A stretch of DNA of 64,000 nt from RYN-133 sp963754285 (lineage in GTDB: Bacteria > Actinomycetota > Actinomycetes > Mycobacteriales > Jatrophihabitantaceae). The position numbers and the translations under genes are program-made. The stretch covers positions 269,964 through 333,963 of the forward strand of contig CAVWFN010000002.1 of NCBI GenBank assembly GCA_963754285.1. Reading direction: 5' to 3'. Each line of letters opens with the position of its first letter. The first letter of the stretch is position 1. Shown here in pieces: positions 53,010 to 61,937 of the stretch. A model generated the notes under the pieces. The model did not search any database, was not told where the DNA came from, and worked only from the letters and a program-made list of their open reading frames with translations.

Positions 53010-54532
53010 CCGAGCCGTCCCGAATCGAAGATCGTGACACCGTCGCGGACCGTTGCCACGCAGTGCGGCAGCTCGACGGACGGGCCGAGCTCAGGCAGGC
53101 CCGTCGCCGCGTCGAGCGGACCTGCGTCCCAGACGGCGAAGGTGGCGGCGGCGCCAGGGCCGAGCTCGCCCCCGGCGCGACGGGCGGCCGCCCAGCCGCC
53201 GACCGTGTGAGCAGCGAACGCCGTCGGCGAGTCGAGCGCGGCGTCCGGGTTGTGCGGATACACGGCGGCCCGTACGGCTGCCCAAGGGCCGAGCGGGGTG
53301 ACCGGGGCGTCGGACCCGAAGGCGAGTGGCACACCGGCCGCGGCCAGTGCGGCGAACGGGTTCAGCTCGCCGGCGCGGTCGCGGCCGAGCCGGGTTGCGT
53401 ACATGCCGCTCGTCCCGCCCCATTCGGCGTCGAACACCGGCTGGATCGACGCGGTGAGGCCGATGCGTGCCATCCGGTGCGGATCGTGGACGTACTCGGC
53501 GTGCTCGATGCGGTGCCCCCGGCCGACCGGGCGGCCCAGGCGCCCGGCCGCCAGCTCGAACGCGTCCATGACCTGGTCGACCGCCGCATCGCCGATGGCG
53601 TGGAATCCGGCCTGCAAACCAGCTTCGGCACACTGCCGCACGTGCTCGCCCACGTCGGCGGTGTCGAAGCGCACCATCCCGGTGCTGTCGGGCCGGTCGG
53701 CGTACGGCACGTGCAGCGCCGCGGTGTGCGAGCCCAGCGACCCGTCGCAGAACAGGTCACCGGCCGCTCCGACTGCCCCGAGCTCGCGGGCCTTGTCGAC
53801 CCCGAACAGCTCGCCCCAGTACGCGATGACTTCGGGCAACGGCTCGTCACGGGCCAGGGCGAGCAGGCCAGCCAGGTCGTCCTCGCTCGAAATGGCCGGG
53901 CCTGCCATCTCGTGGACGCAGGCGATTCCGTGTGCCGCCGCCTCGTGCAACGCCGCGCGCTGCAATTCGGCCGTGCGAGCTGATCCGAGGGCACCGAGCG
54001 CCGCGACCCGGACGGCGTCGTGCGCCGCCCGCGTGACGAATCCGTCCGGGCCGTAGCCGGCCAGGTCGCGCACACCGCGAACGCTCGCGAGCAGTGCCGA
54101 CGACACGACCGCGCTGTGCGCGTCGACCCGGGCCAGGTAGACCAGCCCGCCGTAACCGGCCCGGTCGAGCTCGGCTGCGGTCGGCGCACGCTGCTCCGGC
54201 CAGCCGGTGTCGTCCCAGCCGCCGCCGAGCACCGGGCGTCCGCGACCTGCGCGAGCCGCCCGCTCGACCCGGTCGAGAGCTTCGCGCAGCGACGCAGTGC
54301 CGGCCAGATCGAGCCCGGTCAGCGCCAATCCGGTGCCGGTCGCATGGACATGGGCGTCCACGAAGGCCGGTGTCACGAGCGCGCCGGCGAGATCGACGAC
54401 CCGCGTTCCCGGCCCGGCATCGGCCTGCTCGTCGCGTCCGATCCACACGATCGAGGCTTCGTCGATCATCATCGCGGTTTCGTCACGAACCGCCCGGCGG
54501 TAGATCCGACCGTTGCGGTAAAGGGTGCGCAC
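53006..54532 (-). CDS. Amidohydrolase family 3 protein (YtcJ-like)
   Basis: 508 residues. GALVTPAFVDAHVHATGTGL gives the HxH metal motif; GDLFCDGSLGSHTAALHVPY follows; AGFHAIGDAAVDQVMDAF and GHRIEHAEYVHDPHRMAR give the later His ligands; VPLAFGSDAPVTPLGPWAAV gives the Asp. A cytoplasmic amide or urea-type hydrolase of unknown substrate. GTG start at 54532. Divergent from the LacI gene, which may regulate it. Confidence 0.88.
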   Translation of the reverse strand: MRTLYRNGRIYRRAVRDETAMMIDEASIVWIGRDEQADAGPGTRVVDLAGALVTPAFVDAHVHATGTGLALTGLDLAGTASLREALDRVERAARAGRGRPVLGGGWDDTGWPEQRAPTAAELDRAGYGGLVYLARVDAHSAVVSSALLASVRGVRDLAGYGPDGFVTRAAHDAVRVAALGALGSARTAELQRAALHEAAAHGIACVHEMAGPAISSEDDLAGLLALARDEPLPEVIAYWGELFGVDKARELGAVGAAGDLFCDGSLGSHTAALHVPYADRPDSTGMVRFDTADVGEHVRQCAEAGLQAGFHAIGDAAVDQVMDAFELAAGRLGRPVGRGHRIEHAEYVHDPHRMARIGLTASIQPVFDAEWGGTSGMYATRLGRDRAGELNPFAALAAAGVPLAFGSDAPVTPLGPWAAVRAAVYPHNPDAALDSPTAFAAHTVGGWAAARRAGGELGPGAAATFAVWDAGPLDAATGLPELGPSVELPHCVATVRDGVTIFDSGRLG

Positions 54533-54556
54533 GCGGGAGAGTCTGCCAGCGAAGGC

Positions 54557-54568
54557 GATAACGTTTCC
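54557..54568. promoter_or_regulatory. LacI-type operator candidate
   Basis: GATAACGTTTCC, symmetric about AACGTT (GATAACG facing GGAAACG), in the gap between the amidohydrolase and LacI gene starts. LacI-family sites often have a central CG flanked by such halves. Confidence 0.55.
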
Positions 54569-54569
54569 G

Positions 54570-55631
54570 GTGTCAGCGAAGGTGGTGACCCGACGGGTGG
54601 CAGCAAGCATCGAAGATGTCGCGCGGCTGGCTGGGGTTTCCATCGCGACGGTGTCGCGAGCGCTGCGGGGCCTGCCCGATGTCGCCGCCACGACCCGCAG
54701 CCGCGTGTTGGAAGCCGCCTCCGAACTCGACTACGTGGCGTCGCCGTTCGCTGCGCGGCTGGCCAGCGGACGCACTGCCACGGTCGGTGTCGTCGTCCCG
54801 TTCGTGAACCGGTGGTTCTTCGCCGAAGTGATCGACACCGTCGAGACTTCGCTACGCAAGGCAGGTTTCGACCTGCTGCTCTACAACCTCGGCGACGAGG
54901 CGGGCCGCTCGCGATTCTTCGACGTGATGCCGATGCGCAAGCGGGTCGATGCCGTGTTGGTCGCCAGCCTCGTGCTGTCCGATGACGAGATCAGCGCGCT
55001 GGAATCGTTGCACTGCCCGGTCGGGCTGCTGGGGTTCCCGCGGGCCGGCTTCCTGTCGACCCGCATCGACGACGTCGCGTCGGCCAAGGCCGCGGTCACC
55101 CATCTGACCGATCGCGGCCATCGACGGATCGCGCTCATCGGCGGTGACACCGACGACCCGATGCGCTTCACTCCCCCGCTGCACCGTGCCGACGGCTACC
55201 GCGAGGCACTGGCCGATGTCGGTGTCGAAGCCGATCCCGCGCTCGAGGTGCTCGGCTACTTCACCACTGCGGGCGGCGAGCAGGCGTGCCGGTCATTGAT
55301 GCAGAACCCCGATCCGCCGACCGCGATCTTCGCCGAGAGCGACGAGATGGCCAGCGGTGCCATGCGCGCGCTGCGCAAGCTCGGTCGCAAGGTCCCCGAG
55401 GACGTCGCGATCATCGGCTTCGACGACCACCCGATCGCTGAGTTGATGGACCTGTCGACAGTGCGTCAACCGGTCAACGGCCAAGCGCTGGACGTGACCA
55501 CCCGGCTGCTCGCCACGATCGCGACGGGCGAGCAGGCAAACGGCTCGACGACGGCCCACGCGTCCGATGTCGTGCTGCCGACCGAGATCGTGGTGCGCGG
55601 AAGCACCGACCCGACGCGGACGGTTTACTAG
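54570..55631 (+). CDS. LacI-family transcriptional regulator
   Basis: 353 residues. Helix-turn-helix SIEDVARLAGVSIATVSRAL RG with hinge VLEAASELDYVASPFAARLA, then a periplasmic-binding-protein-like sugar domain (TVGVVVPFVNRWFFAEVID, VPEDVAIIGFDDHPIAELMD). GTG 54570 was chosen; GTG 54582 is possible. Followed 5 bases later by the exonuclease gene. Confidence 0.9.
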   Translation: MSAKVVTRRVAASIEDVARLAGVSIATVSRALRGLPDVAATTRSRVLEAASELDYVASPFAARLASGRTATVGVVVPFVNRWFFAEVIDTVETSLRKAGFDLLLYNLGDEAGRSRFFDVMPMRKRVDAVLVASLVLSDDEISALESLHCPVGLLGFPRAGFLSTRIDDVASAKAAVTHLTDRGHRRIALIGGDTDDPMRFTPPLHRADGYREALADVGVEADPALEVLGYFTTAGGEQACRSLMQNPDPPTAIFAESDEMASGAMRALRKLGRKVPEDVAIIGFDDHPIAELMDLSTVRQPVNGQALDVTTRLLATIATGEQANGSTTAHASDVVLPTEIVVRGSTDPTRTVY

Positions 55632-55636
55632 TCCGA

Positions 55637-56539
55637 ATGCTGATGCTCGTCGACGCGGCGAACCTCTATTTCCGCGCCTTCTACGCGCTGCCCGAGTCGA
55701 TCACCGCGCCCGACGGTCGTCCTGTGAATGCAATCCGCGGCTACGTGGACATGACGGCGGCGTTGATCGACAAGCGTCGACCCACCCGACACGTTGCGTG
55801 TCTCGACCTGGATTGGCGACCGGCCTTTCGCGTGCGCGCCGTCCCGTCGTACAAGGCGCATCGGATCGCCAAGGGCGGCGGTGAGGACGTCCCGGACACC
55901 CTCGCCCCGCAGATCCCGGTACTGCTCGAGGTGCTGGCCGCAGCCGGCCTGGCCACCGCCGGCGCCAGGGGATTCGAAGCCGACGACGTGATCGCGACGA
56001 TTGCCGCACGCGACGACGACAACGTCGAGGTCGTCACCGGCGACCGCGACCTGCTCGCGGTCGCCAACGAGCGCGTGACCGTGCTCTACACCGGAGGGGG
56101 CATCGCCAAGATGGCGGCGATGGGGCCCGAGCAGGTCCGCACGAAGTACGGCGTCCCCGCGGCGAACTACGCCGACTACGCGATCCTGCGCGGCGACCCG
56201 AGCGACGGGCTGCCGGGCGTGCCCGGCGTCGGCGAAAAGACCGCCGCAGCACTGGTCGCGCGATTCGGGACGGTCGAGGACATCGTCGCGGCCGCCGAGG
56301 CCAGAACCGATGGCTTCCCGTCCGGCTCGGCGAACAAGATCCTCGCCGCGCGCGATTATCTGGCCGTGGCGCCCGACGCCGTGCGCGGCCGGGTCGATGC
56401 CGGTGTGCCCGTGGTCGACGACGCGCTGCCCGCCGAACCCGCCGATGCCGAGCGGCTCGTCGAACTGTCTGAGCAGCTCGGCATCGAATCGTCGTTGAAC
56501 CGACTTCTCAACGCCATCGCCAACGCGCGAAAGGGCTGA
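55637..56539 (+). CDS. 5'-3' exonuclease (XNI/Rv2090-like)
   Basis: 300 residues, the nuclease domain of DNA polymerase I without polymerase. MLVDAANLYFRAFYALPES, EADDVIATIAARDDDNVEVV then TGDRDLLAVANERVTVLYTG, and GDPSDGLPGVPGVGEKTAAA (helix-hairpin-helix) give the Asp metal sites. Relative of Rv2090, which also lies beside Rv2091c and helY. Flap endonuclease or exonuclease role in replication and repair. Confidence 0.9.
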   Translation: MLMLVDAANLYFRAFYALPESITAPDGRPVNAIRGYVDMTAALIDKRRPTRHVACLDLDWRPAFRVRAVPSYKAHRIAKGGGEDVPDTLAPQIPVLLEVLAAAGLATAGARGFEADDVIATIAARDDDNVEVVTGDRDLLAVANERVTVLYTGGGIAKMAAMGPEQVRTKYGVPAANYADYAILRGDPSDGLPGVPGVGEKTAAALVARFGTVEDIVAAAEARTDGFPSGSANKILAARDYLAVAPDAVRGRVDAGVPVVDDALPAEPADAERLVELSEQLGIESSLNRLLNAIANARKG

Positions 56540-56547
56540 CGCGTCCG

Positions 56548-57891
56548 TCAGTTCTGCGCGACCTCGTACGTTCCGCTGTCGTTGGTCAGGGTGACGGTGA
56601 AGGTGCGCCCGTCCCCACCGCGACATTGGAACTTCTTGCCCTGCGAGATCTCGATGTTCTGACCGCCGTTGCAGGTCACGCTCGACTCGGAGAAGTTCTG
56701 CTCGATGTAGCTCTCGACCGCGTCGTGCTTGAGATTGGTCTTGAAGCCGAGGAAGGACGGCTTGACCACGAACACGAGAGCGACAGCGATGATGATGATC
56801 ACGACGAGGGCGATCAGCGAGTAGAGCAGTCCTCGGCCCTTCTTCTGCGCCGGCGCCTGGGCGTAGTCGGAACTCGCGTAGCTCTGCTGGTTGTAGGCCT
56901 GGCCGTAGCCGCTGGTCGGCTGGCTGTAGTCCTGCTGTCCGTAGGCCGGCTGGCCATAGCTTTGTTGGCCGGACGCCGGCTGCTGGCCGTAGCCCGACTG
57001 ACCGTAACTCTGCTGGCCGTAACCGGGCTGCCCGTAACTCTGTTGGCCGTAGCCCGGCTGGCCGTAGCCGGTCTGGCCATAACCCTGCTCGCCATATCCT
57101 TGCTCGCCATACCCCTGCTGGCCATAGGCCTGCTGCCCGTAACCGGACTGGCCATAGCCCGGCTGGCCGTACCCGGACTGCTGGCCGTAGTCCTGCTGGG
57201 CGGGCTGTCCGTAGCCCGACTGCTGCCCGTAGCTCGGCTGGCCCTGCTGGCTGTAGTCCGGTTGCCCATAGGACGGCTGACTCGGCTGGCTCGGCTGGCT
57301 CGGCTGTGCGTAGCCGCCCTGCTGGTCGTAACCGGGCTGCTGCCCGTAGCTCGGCTGGCCCTGCTGGTCGCTCAGGGGCGCAAACGCGGTGGTCGGTTGC
57401 GGGTCGCTCGCCTGCGCTGCCGGGGTCTGTTTCGACAGCGGGATGTACTGCGTGTCCGCCGAAGTCGGATCGGACTGCGGTTGCGCGGGCTGGGTCCCGT
57501 CATCGGTCGGCTGGTCCGATGCCGCCACAACGGGCTGCTCGCCGGTGTGCCGACCCGCCTGCTGGTCTGCGGGCGCCTCGTCCTGCGGCTGGTCCTGGGC
57601 CTGGTCGTGCTGCTCGTCCTGAGCCTGCGCAGGCGGCTCGTCCTGGGCGGGCGGCTCGTCCTGCGCGGGGGGCTGCTGGCTCGGCGGCGGCTCGGCCGGC
57701 GGCTGACCAGGCTGCTGACTCGGCGGCTGGTACGGATTCTGCTGCGGCCATTGCTGGTAGCCACCACCCTGCGGATATCCGCCCTGCTGCGGATACGCGC
57801 CCTGCTGCGGGCCTTGCGGCGGGTAACCGCCCTGCTGCGGCGGCGGCCACTGCTGGCCGGGGTAGTTCTGCTGGTTCCCCGAGTCGCTCAT
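56548..57891 (-). CDS. DUF4333 membrane protein with long Tyr/Gly/Gln-rich low-complexity region
   Basis: 447 residues. Residues 1-360 are cytoplasmic low complexity: a Pro/Gln-rich start (WPPPQQGGYPPQGPQQGAYP), Gln/Pro/Asp-rich middle, and from about 215 some 30 units of the G-Y-G-Q or S-Y-G-Q type. Then one transmembrane helix (LLYSLIALVVIIIIAVALVF) and a C-terminal outside DUF4333 domain (NFSESSVTCNGGQNIEISQG, KKFQCRGGDG; two Cys). Relative of Rv2091c by position. The repeats resemble phase-separating FUS-type regions; that role is inference. Start ATG 57891. Confidence 0.85.
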   Translation of the reverse strand: MSDSGNQQNYPGQQWPPPQQGGYPPQGPQQGAYPQQGGYPQGGGYQQWPQQNPYQPPSQQPGQPPAEPPPSQQPPAQDEPPAQDEPPAQAQDEQHDQAQDQPQDEAPADQQAGRHTGEQPVVAASDQPTDDGTQPAQPQSDPTSADTQYIPLSKQTPAAQASDPQPTTAFAPLSDQQGQPSYGQQPGYDQQGGYAQPSQPSQPSQPSYGQPDYSQQGQPSYGQQSGYGQPAQQDYGQQSGYGQPGYGQSGYGQQAYGQQGYGEQGYGEQGYGQTGYGQPGYGQQSYGQPGYGQQSYGQSGYGQQPASGQQSYGQPAYGQQDYSQPTSGYGQAYNQQSYASSDYAQAPAQKKGRGLLYSLIALVVIIIIAVALVFVVKPSFLGFKTNLKHDAVESYIEQNFSESSVTCNGGQNIEISQGKKFQCRGGDGRTFTVTLTNDSGTYEVAQN

Positions 57892-58074
57892 ACCGATATC
57901 CCCGCTATCCCCGTCGTCGTACGGCGTGCCGAGGCCAGGCGCCTGCGCTGGCTGCGAACACGCTACTGCCAAAGGGGCGCGAGGTCAGTAACCGTTGGGG
58001 CAACGACGCGACGCTTGCACGCTTGCGCAGCGACCGGGTCGATGCGGCCCCGCCCGCGCCGGCTCGGCGCCGGG

Positions 58075-60804
58075 TCACAGTTGCATGCTCTGCGCCACGA
58101 CTCCGCGACGCACCGCCGCGGCGGCCGCACGCGCGGTGGCGGCGAGCGGCTCGGGTTCGCCGCCGGGTGCAGGGACGCCGGACAGTTGGTCGAGCAGGTC
58201 GAGGACCTGTTTGCACCAGCGGACGAAGTCCCCCGCGGACAGTTCCGCGCCGTTGTGCCCGGCCGCCTCGAGAGCGGCGTCGAGCCGTTCACCGCGTGCC
58301 CACCGGTGGATGGCGCCGACGAGTCCGGGCTGCGGTTCACGACTGGGCGTCAGACCGAGTTCCTCCTCGTCCTCGACCACCCGGGCCCAGATCCGGATGG
58401 TCAGGGCGAGCGCATCTCGCAGCGCCCCGCTGGGCATGCGCTCGACCGGCTGCTCGTCGCGGCGCGGCTCGTAGACCAGCACCGAAGCAACCGCGGCGAG
58501 CTCGGCCGCGTCGAGTCCTTCCCAGGCGCCTGCGCGCAGGCATTCGGCGATGACCAGGTCGGATTCCGACCAGATCCGGGCGAGCTGTCGACCGGCCGGT
58601 GTGGTCTCGTCCTGGGCGAGATAACCGCGGCGGTCGAGCAACCGGCAGATGCGATCGAAGCGCCGCCCGAGCGAACCGGTGCGGCCTTCGATGCGGCGTC
58701 GCAGATCGTCGGTGTCGCGCTCGAGACGGCCGTGCCGCTCGGCCCAGCGCATGTGCTGTTCGCGGTCGTTGCATCCGTGGCAGGGGTGGGCCCGCAGCGC
58801 AGCGCGCAGTTCGAGGATCTCGGCATCGTCGGCCGCGCCGCTAGTCGCCTTGCGCCGCGGACGCTGCTCAGGCGCGATGTCGAGCGCGCGCAGGCTGGAA
58901 ACGAGGTCGCGGCGCACCTGCGGCGAGCGGTGATCGAGCTTCTTCGGCACGCGCACCGACCCCAGCACTTCTGCGGTCACCGGGAAATCGACCATCGACA
59001 ACCGGCCCGCCCAGCGTCGCTCGGTCACCACCAGAGGATGCGGGTCGTCGCGGGGATGTACGCCCGGATCGAGCACGATCGCGAGCCCGGCCCGCTTACC
59101 GGACGGAACCCTGATGACGTCGCCGGGACGCAGCGCCTCGAGTGACTGCGCGACAGCCGCGCGGCGAGTCTTCGCGCCCTGGCGCGACAACTCGCTCTCG
59201 CGCTCGGACAGCGTGCGGCGCAGCTGGGCGTACTCGCGGATGTCTCCGAGTTCGCAGGTCAGTTGCTGCTCGTACTCGCGCAAGGTCTGCTCGTTGCGCC
59301 GGATCTGCTTGGCCAGCCCCGCAACGCCCCGGTCGGCCTGGAACTGCGCGAACGACGACTCGAGCAACTGCCGGGCCGCCGCTCGTCCCATCTGCGCGAC
59401 CAGGTTGACGGCCATGTTGTACGAGGGACGAAATGACGACCGCAGCGGATAGGTCCGCGTCGAGGCGAGGCCCGCCACGCGTCCGGGATCGACCTCGGGG
59501 CTCCAGAGGACGACGGCGTGGCCCTCGATGTCGATGCCCCGCCGCCCGGCCCGTCCGGTCAGCTGGGTGTACTCCCCCGGCGTCAGGTCGGCATGCGTCT
59601 CGCCGTTGAACTTGCTCAGCCGTTCGAGCACGACGGTACGAGCGGGCATGTTGATGCCGAGCGCGAGCGTCTCGGTCGCGAAGACGGCCTTCACGAACCC
59701 TCGTACGAACAACTCTTCGACCGTTTCCTTGAAGACGGGGACGAGCCCGGCATGGTGCGGTGCAATGCCGCGGCGCAATCCGTCGCGCCACTCCCAATAG
59801 CCGAGCACGTCGAGGTCCTCGCCGGGTATGTTCGCGCACCGCTCGTCGACGATTGCATCGATCTGGTCGCGCTCGTCCTCGGTCGTGAGCCACATCCCGG
59901 CGTACACGCATTGCTGCACGGCCGCGTCGCATCCTGCGCGGCTGAACACGAACGTGATCGCGGGCAGCAGGCCTTCGCTGTCGAGCCGCGCAATCACGTC
60001 GGGACGAGGCGTCGGTCGCCAACCGCGCAGGCCACGCGGTCCGCCGCGTCGGTTGTATGCGCCGGGGTCGAGAAAGCGCATGCGCTCGTTGACGTATCGC
60101 GTCAGCTCGGGATCGACGTTCGTGCCATCGGCGGAGCCGAACAGGTCGAACATGCGCTTGCCGATCAACATGTGCTGCCACAACGGGACCGGGCGCTGTT
60201 CGTGCACGATCACCTTGGTCTCGCCGCGGACCGAGACGAGCCACTCGCCGAACTCCTCCGCGTTCGACACCGTCGCCGACAGCGACACCATCCGCACCGA
60301 CAGCGGAAGGTGGATGATGACCTCCTCCCACACTCCGCCGCGGAATCGATCGCCGAGGTAGTGCACCTCGTCCATCACGACGTAGCCGAGCTCGGCAAGG
60401 GTCGAGCTGCCGACGTAGAGCATGTTGCGGAGCACCTCGGTCGTCATGACGACGATCGGCGCATCGGCGTTGATGGAGTTGTCGCCGGTGAGCAGACCGA
60501 CCCGATCGGGACCGTGGCGTTGCACGAGGTCGTTGTACTTCTGGTTCGAGAGCGCCTTGATCGGCGTTGTGTAGAAGCACTTCTGTCCGGAGGCGAGCGC
60601 GAGGTGCACCGCGAATTCGCCGACAACGGTCTTGCCTGCGCCCGTCGGCGCGCACACGAGCACGGCGTAGCCGTCCTCGAGCGCCTCGCACGCCTCGATC
60701 TGGAATCCGTCGAGCTGGAAGGCCATGCTCCCGCGGAAATCGTGCAGGGCAGGGCGCTCGGATCGCCGCCGCGCGGCGACATACCGTTCGCTCGGCGACG
60801 ACAT
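58075..60804 (-). CDS. helY: Ski2-like DEAD/DEAH-box helicase HelY
   Basis: 909 residues. Motif I LVCAPTGAGKTVVGEFAVHL, Ia KALSNQKYNDL, motif II VVMDEVHYLGDRFRGGVWEE, motif III LSATVSNAEEFGEWL, VI region YTQLTGRAGRRGIDIEGHA, then an rRNA-processing arch-like and C-terminal DSHCT domain. Gene order matches M. tuberculosis Rv2092c. Probable RNA helicase in RNA processing or decay. ATG 60804. Confidence 0.93.
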   Translation of the reverse strand: MSSPSERYVAARRRSERPALHDFRGSMAFQLDGFQIEACEALEDGYAVLVCAPTGAGKTVVGEFAVHLALASGQKCFYTTPIKALSNQKYNDLVQRHGPDRVGLLTGDNSINADAPIVVMTTEVLRNMLYVGSSTLAELGYVVMDEVHYLGDRFRGGVWEEVIIHLPLSVRMVSLSATVSNAEEFGEWLVSVRGETKVIVHEQRPVPLWQHMLIGKRMFDLFGSADGTNVDPELTRYVNERMRFLDPGAYNRRGGPRGLRGWRPTPRPDVIARLDSEGLLPAITFVFSRAGCDAAVQQCVYAGMWLTTEDERDQIDAIVDERCANIPGEDLDVLGYWEWRDGLRRGIAPHHAGLVPVFKETVEELFVRGFVKAVFATETLALGINMPARTVVLERLSKFNGETHADLTPGEYTQLTGRAGRRGIDIEGHAVVLWSPEVDPGRVAGLASTRTYPLRSSFRPSYNMAVNLVAQMGRAAARQLLESSFAQFQADRGVAGLAKQIRRNEQTLREYEQQLTCELGDIREYAQLRRTLSERESELSRQGAKTRRAAVAQSLEALRPGDVIRVPSGKRAGLAIVLDPGVHPRDDPHPLVVTERRWAGRLSMVDFPVTAEVLGSVRVPKKLDHRSPQVRRDLVSSLRALDIAPEQRPRRKATSGAADDAEILELRAALRAHPCHGCNDREQHMRWAERHGRLERDTDDLRRRIEGRTGSLGRRFDRICRLLDRRGYLAQDETTPAGRQLARIWSESDLVIAECLRAGAWEGLDAAELAAVASVLVYEPRRDEQPVERMPSGALRDALALTIRIWARVVEDEEELGLTPSREPQPGLVGAIHRWARGERLDAALEAAGHNGAELSAGDFVRWCKQVLDLLDQLSGVPAPGGEPEPLAATARAAAAAVRRGVVAQSMQL

Positions 60805-60829
60805 GGCGTCCAGCCTAGTTATCGCACAC

Positions 60830-61729
60830 TCAGGTGGTGTCGCCCCAGCTGTCGTCACCGGTGCTCAGCGGCTGCGGGACGGCGTCGATGGACGACGGGG
60901 TGTCGTCGTCGAGATGTTCCTCCGCGCGCGCTTCGGCGATGCGGCGGGCCTTGCGTCGATCGTGGAAGACGGCGAACAGCACGGCTCCCTCGAACAGCAA
61001 CACCATGGGAATGGCCATGGCGCACATCGTGAACGGGTCGGTCGACGGCGTCGCGACGGCGGCGAACAGGAAGATCAAGAAGATGGCGATGCGCTGCGAC
61101 TTCTTCAGTACACGCGCCGACAGCGCACCTGCCATGTTCGCCATGACGATCAGCAGCGGCAGCTCGAACGCTGCGCCGAAGATCACCAGCATCAAGGTCA
61201 CGAACGAGATGTAGTCACTGACCGTCAACTGTGCGGCGGTGCCGTAGCCGGCCTGCTCGATGACGATCTTCAAACCCTTGGCGAGGACGAGGTACGCGAG
61301 CGACATACCGGCGACGAAAAGCACCGTCGAGGCGATGACGAAGATGACCGTGTACTTGCGCTCGTTCTTACGCAGCCCCGGGGTGATGAACGCCCACAAC
61401 TGATAGAGCCAGAACGGCGAGGTGAGCACGGCGCCCGCGATCACCGAGACCTTCAGGCGAGTGGTGAATCCGTCCAGCACGCCGTGGTAGACGAGCACAC
61501 AGCCGGTGCCGTTCTGCGTGAACCGGAACTTGACCGGCACCTCGCAGTAAGGATGTTCGAGAAAGTCGAGGATGTGGCTGTAGAAGATCCAGCCGAAGAT
61601 CGCACCGAACCCGACGATCAGCAGCATCCAGATGATGCGGCGACGCAACTCACGCAGGTGGTCCATGACCGACATCCGGCCCTCGGGATTGGACCGTCTG
61701 CGCCGTACCTTGCGCGCGACTCTTGCCAC
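60830..61729 (-). CDS. tatC: Sec-independent protein translocase TatC
   Basis: 299 residues, six helices. MSVMDHLRELRRRIIWMLLI holds the key Glu; SPFWLYQLWAFITPGLRKNE the conserved PF-L-Y-W-F-PGL; FVTLMLVIFGAAFELPLL the FE-P motif. Part of the twin-arginine export pore for folded proteins. GTG 61729 is preferred (1 base past the upstream stop); ATG 61675 is the other candidate. Confidence 0.95.
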   Translation of the reverse strand: MARVARKVRRRRSNPEGRMSVMDHLRELRRRIIWMLLIVGFGAIFGWIFYSHILDFLEHPYCEVPVKFRFTQNGTGCVLVYHGVLDGFTTRLKVSVIAGAVLTSPFWLYQLWAFITPGLRKNERKYTVIFVIASTVLFVAGMSLAYLVLAKGLKIVIEQAGYGTAAQLTVSDYISFVTLMLVIFGAAFELPLLIVMANMAGALSARVLKKSQRIAIFLIFLFAAVATPSTDPFTMCAMAIPMVLLFEGAVLFAVFHDRRKARRIAEARAEEHLDDDTPSSIDAVPQPLSTGDDSWGDTT

Positions 61730-61730
61730 G

Positions 61731-61928
61731 TCAGTGCCGCGCCTCGACCATGCGCAGTTGCACTGCGGACACTTCGTCCTGAAGGTCGGTGAGCGCGCCT
61801 GACAACTGCTCCAGCTTGGCCAGGTCACCGCGAAGCCGCTTGCTCTTCCACGTCAGCTCGTACGCGCAGAACGCGACGACAACCCCGGCGAAGACAACTA
61901 CGCCGATCCACACGAAGAGCACGATCAC
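61731..61928 (-). CDS. Small single-pass membrane protein in the tatA position
   Basis: 65 residues: one transmembrane helix (VWIGVVVFAGVVVAFCAYEL) then a charged coiled-coil-like helix (KRLRGDLAKLEQLSGALTDL, QDEVSAVQLRMVEARH). It lies between pafC and tatC where actinobacteria usually carry tatA, yet it lacks the TatA hallmarks (FG hinge, amphipathic helix with K-L-P). Function unknown; could be a Tat accessory protein. GTG start 61928. Confidence 0.7.
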   Translation of the reverse strand: MIVLFVWIGVVVFAGVVVAFCAYELTWKSKRLRGDLAKLEQLSGALTDLQDEVSAVQLRMVEARH

Positions 61929-61937
61929 GGTAGAACC

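Noticed and set aside
56880..57360. Tandem DNA repeat or CRISPR-like array
   Set aside because: The repeating pattern is the G-Y-G-Q codons of the DUF4333 protein; unit length varies and there are no spacers.
56626..59145. Long plus-strand open frame (839 codons) opposite the DUF4333 and helicase genes
   Set aside because: It is antisense to two well-supported genes; its Leu/Arg-rich composition is what high-GC shadow frames give, and no domain is visible.
60830..61928. Calling the 65-residue gene tatA
   Set aside because: Position fits, but the FG hinge and amphipathic helix with K-L-P are missing.
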